This document shows, piece after piece, positions 56,986-62,305 of a stretch of DNA of 62,305 nt. This DNA comes from Nitrososphaerota archaeon. Lineage in GTDB: Archaea > Thermoproteota > Nitrososphaeria > Nitrososphaerales > Gagatemarchaeaceae. A program made the position numbers and the translations under genes. The stretch lies in assembly GCA_029785615.1 (NCBI GenBank), contig JAFLZH010000006.1:1-62305 (forward strand), written 5' to 3'. Under the pieces are notes generated by a model. It saw only the letters and a list, made by a program, of their open reading frames with translations, was not told where the DNA came from and made no database searches. The stretch's first letter is position 1. Every line of letters begins with the position of its first letter.

Positions 56986-58899
56986 TCAGTAGACCCTGAT
57001 GGCTTCCTGCACCGCAGGGTGGATGGCAGGGATTCGGTATATCCGCTGAATGGCGTAGGCGAGGTTCTCCGTCTTTCTCTTCTCGCCGTGGTTCACGAGG
57101 ACCAGCTGGAGCTTCGGCCGCACCTTCCCCACGAAGCGGATAATCTGGTTGTAGTCGCTGTGGCCGCTGAACCCGTCCGCCTTCTCCACCTTGGCCCTGA
57201 CATCAACGATCTTGATCTTCCCGTCCTGGCCCATCAGGCTGGCTTGGCTCCCGCCGTCCAGCACTCTCCTCCCCATGGACCCCTGGACCTGGTATGACAC
57301 GAACAGTATCTTGTTCTTCTCCCCCGGCGCGAGATGCTCGAAATAGTCGAGGACGGGCCCCCCCTCCAGCATCCCAGAGGTCGCCATGATTATGGCAGGG
57401 CCCTCTCGATATGCCTCCTCCCTGTCCGTAGGGTGCTCCACCTCGGTGAAGTACTCTGACTTGAAGGGGTTCACCCCCTCCTCAAGGATTTTGGTCCTGA
57501 GCTCCCGCGAGAGGTAGTCGGCATACGAGACATGGATGGCCGTGGCCTCGGAGATCATCCCCTCCATGAACACCGGCGCCTCCACCAGGATCTTGTTCCT
57601 CATGTACTGGTCTAGGACGATGAGTATCTCCTGGGCCCTCCCCACGGCGGGGATGGGTATGAGCACCTTCCCCCCTTGCATGAGCGTCTCATTGATGGCG
57701 TTGACGAACTTCATCTCGACCTCCTCCCTTACGGGCATGATGTCCTCCTTCGCTCCGTAGGTGCTCTCGGTTATGAGGGTCTCGACCCTCGGATAGTTCC
57801 AGGTGGCGGAGTCGAACAGCGCCGTCCTCCCGTACTTGTAGTCCCCGGTGTACACTATGTTGTGGGCGCCCTCCCCTATGTGGAGGTGGACGGTCGCCGA
57901 CCCCAGGATGTGCCCGGCGTTGTTGAACACCAGCTTGATGTCCGGGGATATGTCTGTCACCATCCCATAGGGGAGGGTGATGGTGTGCTGGATCTCGTCT
58001 CTGATGTCCTTCTGGTCGTAGATCAGCCTCCCGCCCTCGATCTGGGCTATCTTCACGAAGTCGTTCTGAAGCATGGACATCAGCGGCAGGGTAGGCTCGG
58101 TGCAGTACACCGGCCCGTCGTAGCCGTACTTGTACATGGCCGGGACGAAGCCCTGGTGGTCCAGGTGGGCGTGGCTGACTACGATGGCGTCTATCTCATT
58201 GGGGGAGATGTCCGCCCAGTCGAGGCGCGGATACGCGTCCCAGGGGTTCCTCGACCCGGGATGGATCCCGCAGTCCAGCAGCACCTTGCTCTCCGCCGTC
58301 TCGACGAGCACGCAGGACCTTCCCACCTGCTGGAACGCGCCGAGGGTCTTTATGGTGACGTGCTCTTCCGCCGCGATCCTCGGCCTGAATATCGCCTCAC
58401 CCAGCTCCCTATAGAACTTCTCCCGGACCTCGGTCCCAGCCTTCAGGGCATAGTAGACGTTCTGGATCGCGGTAGATTTTATGTGGGGTGCCTTGCGGAC
58501 TCTAATCTTCCATCCCGTCTGCTCCATGGCCCCGCCGAGGTCGAAGCCTGCCTCCTGGGAGAGCAGCCTGGGGTTCTCAGCCTCTACGGTTATCTCGCCC
58601 AGGGCGTCGTCGAAGAAGTAGTTGGACGCCCCCGCCTCGGGGGGGAGGGTCCTCTCCAGGACCTGCCTGGCGTCGCTCTCCTGCTTCCTTATCGATTTCT
58701 CCGTCCTTGTGACGACCCTCTTCTTCAAGGAGTTGACAATCTCAGATATGACATAGCTGTTCTTGTGAAGGTAGGCGGGGTTCTTGGTGTAAAGGGCGAG
58801 CCTCGGGCCCTCGTACTCTATCCTGGTGATCTGAGCTTCCGCTGGGATGTTGTTCAGAATAGCGCTCATCAGGCTTACGCCGTTGGCTTTCTGTTCCAA
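56986..58899 (-). CDS. aCPSF1: KH-domain beta-CASP ribonuclease
   Basis: A 637-residue RNase that ends and trims archaeal transcripts. The N-terminal KH region (about 1-150) is followed by the metallo-beta-lactamase motifs (SHAHLDHQGFVP) and the beta-CASP domain, including GHILGSATV and the late HGEKR stretch. TTG 58899 follows the proteasome gene stop by two bases. It forms a unit with psmB. Confidence 0.95.
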   Translation of the reverse strand: MEQKANGVSLMSAILNNIPAEAQITRIEYEGPRLALYTKNPAYLHKNSYVISEIVNSLKKRVVTRTEKSIRKQESDARQVLERTLPPEAGASNYFFDDALGEITVEAENPRLLSQEAGFDLGGAMEQTGWKIRVRKAPHIKSTAIQNVYYALKAGTEVREKFYRELGEAIFRPRIAAEEHVTIKTLGAFQQVGRSCVLVETAESKVLLDCGIHPGSRNPWDAYPRLDWADISPNEIDAIVVSHAHLDHQGFVPAMYKYGYDGPVYCTEPTLPLMSMLQNDFVKIAQIEGGRLIYDQKDIRDEIQHTITLPYGMVTDISPDIKLVFNNAGHILGSATVHLHIGEGAHNIVYTGDYKYGRTALFDSATWNYPRVETLITESTYGAKEDIMPVREEVEMKFVNAINETLMQGGKVLIPIPAVGRAQEILIVLDQYMRNKILVEAPVFMEGMISEATAIHVSYADYLSRELRTKILEEGVNPFKSEYFTEVEHPTDREEAYREGPAIIMATSGMLEGGPVLDYFEHLAPGEKNKILFVSYQVQGSMGRRVLDGGSQASLMGQDGKIKIVDVRAKVEKADGFSGHSDYNQIIRFVGKVRPKLQLVLVNHGEKRKTENLAYAIQRIYRIPAIHPAVQEAIRVY

Positions 58900-58901
58900 G
58901 T

Positions 58902-59645
58902 CTAACTGTGAGATGTAAACTGGGCCAGGAGCTTGTCCTTCTCAGCTTCTGGCAGCTCGCGGAACCCTTCCTTATCGATGACCGCCACGTCGAAATGGTC
59001 TCCTGTCGCGACGTTCCGCCTCGTCGCGGCTATGATGGCCTTCGCAGCCAGCGGGTACGCCTTCGCCACCGGCATCCCTTCCTTGAACTCCTCTTCGAGA
59101 ATGCCATAGGCCACCGGAGACCCGCTCCCCGTGGCTATCATCTTCTCCTGGTTGAGAGACCCGAAGATGTCGACGTTGAACAGGGATCCGCCGGTTGAGT
59201 CGACCCCTCCCACCAGGACGTCCGCTATCAGGGGATACAGCCGCGAAGAGAAGAGCATGTTCGACACCACCTGGGCCGCTGCCTTCACCGGCATGGGCCT
59301 CCCCTTCTCCAACCTGTAGGTGCTCGAATAGTACTTCGCCGTGTCTGTGACGTTCTGTGCGTCCGCCACCCCGCCGGAGATCGTCATGGCGAGGTTGTCG
59401 GCGATCTTGATGAGCTTCTTGCCCCTCTTGTGGGCGATGAAACCTCCAGCCGTGACGCGCGTATCTGTGGCCAAGACGACACCGTCGGAACAGACCAGCC
59501 CCACGGTGGTGGTACCGTGGTACATGGCCGAACCCAGCGTTTTCCCTCCAATCTGGTTTAATTCTCTCGACACTTTGTCCACAAACCCCTCAGAACGGAC
59601 AAGAACCGCGCGTCTCCGTTGCTTATTTAATCTTTCGAAGCCCAT
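58902..59645 (-). CDS. psmB: 20S proteasome beta subunit
   Basis: Threonine protease of the archaeal 20S core. The active Thr is residue 45 (HG/TTTVG) from the longest start, leaving a 44-residue propeptide, longer than usual. A TATA-like TTAAATAA lies inside this N-terminal extension (complement of 59622-59629), so a start at GTG 59582 or 59573 with a propeptide of about 20 residues is more likely. PAC2-like genes at 15291 and 49602 may assist assembly. Confidence 0.93.
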   Translation of the reverse strand: MGFERLNKQRRRAVLVRSEGFVDKVSRELNQIGGKTLGSAMYHGTTTVGLVCSDGVVLATDTRVTAGGFIAHKRGKKLIKIADNLAMTISGGVADAQNVTDTAKYYSSTYRLEKGRPMPVKAAAQVVSNMLFSSRLYPLIADVLVGGVDSTGGSLFNVDIFGSLNQEKMIATGSGSPVAYGILEEEFKEGMPVAKAYPLAAKAIIAATRRNVATGDHFDVAVIDKEGFRELPEAEKDKLLAQFTSHS

Positions 59646-59680
59646 CCCTCCGGAGTTCTCCCCTGGCCGAGCGCAGTGGC

Positions 59681-59688
59681 CTTAAATC
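59681..59688 (+). promoter_or_regulatory. Box A of the egsA gene
   Basis: CTTAAATC about 26 bases before ATG 59710, typical for a leaderless archaeal transcript. Confidence 0.6.
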
Positions 59689-59709
59689 ACGAGACGGGGC
59701 GTCACCAAC

Positions 59710-60747
59710 ATGGACCCCGGCTACCATCTGATGGAGCTACCCACCAAGGTCCTCATAGGGGAGGGGGTCATCGACAAGCTGGGGGAGTTCGTCGCAGACA
59801 AGGGCCCAAAGAAGACCGTGATATCGTCCGGGTCGCAGGTCACCTCGAAGGTGCGCGCCACCGTGGACGGGGCACTGGGCGGGGAGCCCGTCTGGGTCGA
59901 GGTAGCCGCGGCCGACACGCAGAACGTCGAGAAGGTGAAGCGCGCAGCCAGGAGAGCCGGGAGGATAGTGGGCGTGGGGGGCGGCAAGAGCGTGGACGTG
60001 GGGAAGCTCGCCGCCTTCAGGCTCGGGCTCCCATTCTACTCTGTCCCGACCAGCGCCTCCCACGACGGCATCTCCAGCCCCTTCGCCTCTCTCAAGGGGC
60101 TCGACAGGCCGTACTCGATCATGGCCAAGCCTCCCGTGGGCATCCTGGCGGACATAGAGGTGATCAGCTCAGCGCCGAAGCGGCTGCTGGCGTCGGGGTG
60201 CGGCGACCTCGTTTCGAAGCTGACCGCGGTCAAGGACTGGGACCTTGCCCACAGGGAGACCGGGGAGTACTACGGGGGGTACTCCGCAAGCCTGGCGCTG
60301 ATGAGCGCCGACGTCGTCCTGACCGGGTCTAGGAGCCTCGGGAAGTTCGGGAAGGACAGCGTCCGCGACCTGGTGGAGGCCCTCATCAGCACCGGCGTCG
60401 CCGCGGGGATTGCCGGGAGCTCCCGCCCCTGCTCTGGGTCTGAGCACCTGTTCAGCCATTGCCTCGACGTCGTGGCGCCCGGGGTCGGGCTTCACGGGGA
60501 GAAGTGCGGGATCGGGACCATAATGATGGCGAAGCTCCACGGACTCGACTGGAAAAGGGTGAGGGCCGCTCTCATGAACGTCGGCGCTCCGGTGGAAGCG
60601 TCGGCCATCGGCATAGACGACTCTCAGGTCGTCCGGTCTCTGGTGAAGGCGAGCAGCATACGCCCGGACAGGTACACGATCCTGTCGAAGAGGAAGCTGG
60701 ACCCCAGGGGCGCAGCAGCCCTCGCAAAGTCCACCGGCGTTATCTAA
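59710..60747 (+). CDS. egsA: sn-glycerol-1-phosphate dehydrogenase
   Basis: Sets the archaeal stereochemistry of membrane lipids by reducing DHAP to G1P. The 345 residues have GVGGGKSVDVGKLAA, CGDLVSK, SGSEHLFSHCLD and GLHGEKCGIGT with the Asp and His metal ligands. Complete at both ends. This is the first committed step toward the lipids finished by the UbiA- and Tes-type proteins in this window. Convergent with the FKBP gene, overlapping by four bases. Confidence 0.95.
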   Translation: MDPGYHLMELPTKVLIGEGVIDKLGEFVADKGPKKTVISSGSQVTSKVRATVDGALGGEPVWVEVAAADTQNVEKVKRAARRAGRIVGVGGGKSVDVGKLAAFRLGLPFYSVPTSASHDGISSPFASLKGLDRPYSIMAKPPVGILADIEVISSAPKRLLASGCGDLVSKLTAVKDWDLAHRETGEYYGGYSASLALMSADVVLTGSRSLGKFGKDSVRDLVEALISTGVAAGIAGSSRPCSGSEHLFSHCLDVVAPGVGLHGEKCGIGTIMMAKLHGLDWKRVRAALMNVGAPVEASAIGIDDSQVVRSLVKASSIRPDRYTILSKRKLDPRGAAALAKSTGVI

Positions 60748-61535
60748 GCGGTCTTCGCAGGACTTTCTGTCTTCTTCGCGTGAGGCTTTGGCTCGGGAGC
60801 CTTCTCTTCCGCCTTCGGCTCTTCCTTCTTCTCCTCGAGCTTCGGCTGGGCCTTCTCGTTCTTGAAATTCTCCACGAAGGCGAGGGACGCGACAGAGGGG
60901 ACGAACTTGAACACGTCGTTGGCGATCCCCCTCTTGATTATCTGGAGCCCTTCCACCAGGAACAGGTCCTCGGGGATCGTCACCTTCAGGCTCCCGCCTT
61001 CCCTCTCGAATGTCGCCTTGCTCCCTTCCCCGGCTAGCCTCCTGTCGACCAGGGCCCTCGTCTTGTCGTCGTCGCCTTCGACCTGCTTGAGCACTTCGAA
61101 GTCGTAGACTATCGACTTCCCCGCCAGCCTGTGGTTGAAGTCGACCTGCGCCCTCCCTGACCCGACGAACCTTATGATGCCGACCCTGTTGTCCACCTCC
61201 ACGCTGTCGCCCACGGCCAGTTCATGCTCCCTCTCCCCGAACTTGCGGAGCGGGATCATGCGCAGCTGGGTCGGGTCCCTGCTGCCGAAGGCCTTCTCCG
61301 GCGCGAGCTCGATCTCCTTCTTGTCCCCCACCGACAGCTTCGCCACCTCGGCGTCCAGCCCCGAGATGAGCCACCCCTCGCCGACCGCCACGAGCCTGGG
61401 CTCGTACCTCCTCGACTCCTCGTATATCTTGAGCCGCTTGGCCTCGGACTCTACCGTGGACTCGATGCCTTCGCCGGTGTCCTTCACCCGCGCGGTGTAG
61501 TTGGCGAATATCAGGGTGCCCTTCTCAAACGCCAT
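60744..61535 (-). CDS. FKBP-type peptidyl-prolyl isomerase (SlyD-like) with charged tail
   Basis: A 263-residue protein. Residues 5-90 form the FKBP core (YTARVKDTGEGIEST, GEGWLISGLDAEVAKLSVGDKK), followed by an insert-in-flap domain (VGSGRAQVDFNHRLAGKSI). The last 35 residues are rich in K, E and P. It probably folds newly made proteins. ATG 61535 precedes an unremarkable region. Confidence 0.92.
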   Translation of the reverse strand: MAFEKGTLIFANYTARVKDTGEGIESTVESEAKRLKIYEESRRYEPRLVAVGEGWLISGLDAEVAKLSVGDKKEIELAPEKAFGSRDPTQLRMIPLRKFGEREHELAVGDSVEVDNRVGIIRFVGSGRAQVDFNHRLAGKSIVYDFEVLKQVEGDDDKTRALVDRRLAGEGSKATFEREGGSLKVTIPEDLFLVEGLQIIKRGIANDVFKFVPSVASLAFVENFKNEKAQPKLEEKKEEPKAEEKAPEPKPHAKKTESPAKTA

Positions 61536-61572
61536 GGAATTCCACCAGCCTCGGGGTTGGGTTTAAAGAGTT

Positions 61573-62305
61573 TCAGTTCCTGAAGGCGGGAAGGGTCTCC
61601 TCTATGGCCCGCAGCGTGGCGTCCACGTAGCCCTCGTTGACCTGACCCATGCACCCGACCCTGAAAACCTTGCCCGCGAACGGGCCGAACCCTCCTGCGA
61701 TCACGACCCCCTTGTCGTGGGCCAGGGCCTTCCTGAACTTGGAGTCGTCCACCCCCTGCGGGTAGTAGGATGCGACGACGGTCTTGGACCTCACCGACCT
61801 CTCCGCGACCGGCTGGAGGCCCAGCTTCGCCAGGCCGTCGTAGATCCTCGCCGACATCCTGTCGTGTCTCTCGACCCTCTTCTCCAGGCCTTCTTCGAGG
61901 AGCTCCTTCAGGGCCTCGTCCAGCGCGTAGTAGAGCGGGAGCGCCGGCGTGAACGGGGTCTCGCCACGGGTGCCATATTCCAGATACCTGGGGAGCTCGA
62001 AGTACCTAGTCTTAGGAGGCGAACTCTTCAGATAATCCACGACCCTCTTGCTCACAGACAGCATGGCCAGGCCCGGAGGGGCAGCCACGCATTTCTGGCT
62101 CCCGGTGATGCACATGTCGACCCCCCAGCGGTCGACCGGGATGGCGTAGCCTCCCAGGCTGGAGATCGCGTCAATCACCGCGAAGGCGCCGTGGTCCCTG
62201 GCGAACCTGGTGGCTTCCTCGATGTAGGGGGCCGCCACGCCGGTGCTCGTCTCGTTGTGCACCAGGAGCAACGCCTTGAACCTTCCCTGCTGGTCCATCG
62301 CTGAC
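61573..62305 (-). CDS. Class V aminotransferase (alanine-glyoxylate type), N-terminus beyond window edge
   Basis: At least 243 residues are visible, and the frame enters at the right edge. SQKCVAAPPG contains the PLP lysine. LVHNETSTGV and DAISSLGGY are typical of serine-pyruvate or alanine-glyoxylate aminotransferases. The substrate cannot be fixed from this part. The missing N-terminus is outside the window. The product ends close to the FKBP gene. Confidence 0.85.
   Translation of the reverse strand, partial: SAMDQQGRFKALLLVHNETSTGVAAPYIEEATRFARDHGAFAVIDAISSLGGYAIPVDRWGVDMCITGSQKCVAAPPGLAMLSVSKRVVDYLKSSPPKTRYFELPRYLEYGTRGETPFTPALPLYYALDEALKELLEEGLEKRVERHDRMSARIYDGLAKLGLQPVAERSVRSKTVVASYYPQGVDDSKFRKALAHDKGVVIAGGFGPFAGKVFRVGCMGQVNEGYVDATLRAIEETLPAFRN

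Noticed and set aside
57676-58905. 409-codon plus-strand frame opposite aCPSF1
   Set aside because: Antisense shadow of a clearly conserved gene; the composition is valine- and arginine-rich without structure.
1-62305. CRISPR arrays or complete insertion sequences
   Set aside because: No regularly spaced repeats, transposase frames or terminal inverted repeats were seen.

Overview
The window reads as a stretch of archaeal chromosome. It carries Orc1/Cdc6, MCM, GINS, the large and small RFC subunits, Hel308, a 20S proteasome beta subunit, two PAC2-family genes, aCPSF1, LSm, archease and RtcB, sn-glycerol-1-phosphate dehydrogenase and a probable DGGGP synthase. A eukaryote-like topoisomerase IB, together with SepF and a probable tetraether lipid synthase, points to Thaumarchaeota (Nitrososphaerota) or a close TACK relative. 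This placement is inferred from gene content; there is no rRNA to confirm it. The DNA is GC-rich. Most first genes of transcription units have a TATA-like box A about 25-33 bases before an ATG, GTG or TTG codon, so leaderless transcripts look like the rule. Genes inside operons often overlap stop to start.

Layout. Positions 1-3.9 kb hold a truncated NAD kinase gene, a DUF72 gene and a preQ0/archaeosine block (mptA/folE2, queC and a queD with an extra N-terminal domain). At 3.9-5.5 kb come tRNA-Gly(CCC), an apparent integrase remnant and a sparse region. Positions 5.5-9.6 kb hold a peroxiredoxin, small unknown genes and a TrmB-headed operon. At 9.7-13.8 kb are a radical SAM gene (probable tetraether synthase) whose start lies in a 10-bp-arm palindrome, a DUF929/VKOR thiol-oxidation pair and an HxlR regulator. 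Positions 13.9-24 kb hold a metallopeptidase-like gene, PAC2, topoisomerase IB, an AIR-synthase-like gene, a VIT1-like transporter, regulators (including an ACT-V4R protein), OsmC and an alcohol dehydrogenase. 

Positions 24-30 kb hold orc1/cdc6 with an intein, RfcL, a UbiA-family prenyltransferase, an EndA-like endonuclease and an MtnA-like isomerase. At 30.3-31.6 kb a tRNA-Arg with extra bases is followed by degenerate copies of its own 3' end and a short-chain dehydrogenase that looks foreign. Positions 31.7-36 kb hold a ClC channel/transporter, a Bat-type regulator, a HemK2-like methyltransferase and an asparagine-synthase-like gene. Positions 36-44.7 kb form a replication block: Hel308 with a second intein, MCM, GINS and RfcS, then HisRS. 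Positions 44.7-50 kb hold threonine catabolism (Tdh, Kbl) and RNA ligation (archease, RtcB). Positions 50-62 kb hold a PDCD5-like protein, a Met-rich-tailed protein facing a cupredoxin, NfeD, a ferredoxin, RpiA, LSm, a PUA protein, SepF, aCPSF1, proteasome beta, G1P dehydrogenase, an FKBP isomerase and a truncated class V aminotransferase.

The strongest oddities are two inteins in the P-loops of two different DNA-processing ATPases, the tRNA-Arg locus with serial 3'-end copies, the palindrome over the tetraether synthase start, the QueD fusion, an EndA-like protein without the expected catalytic histidine, and several genes whose best N-terminus has no ATG, GTG or TTG. I did not find CRISPR arrays, complete insertion sequences or a recognisable origin.
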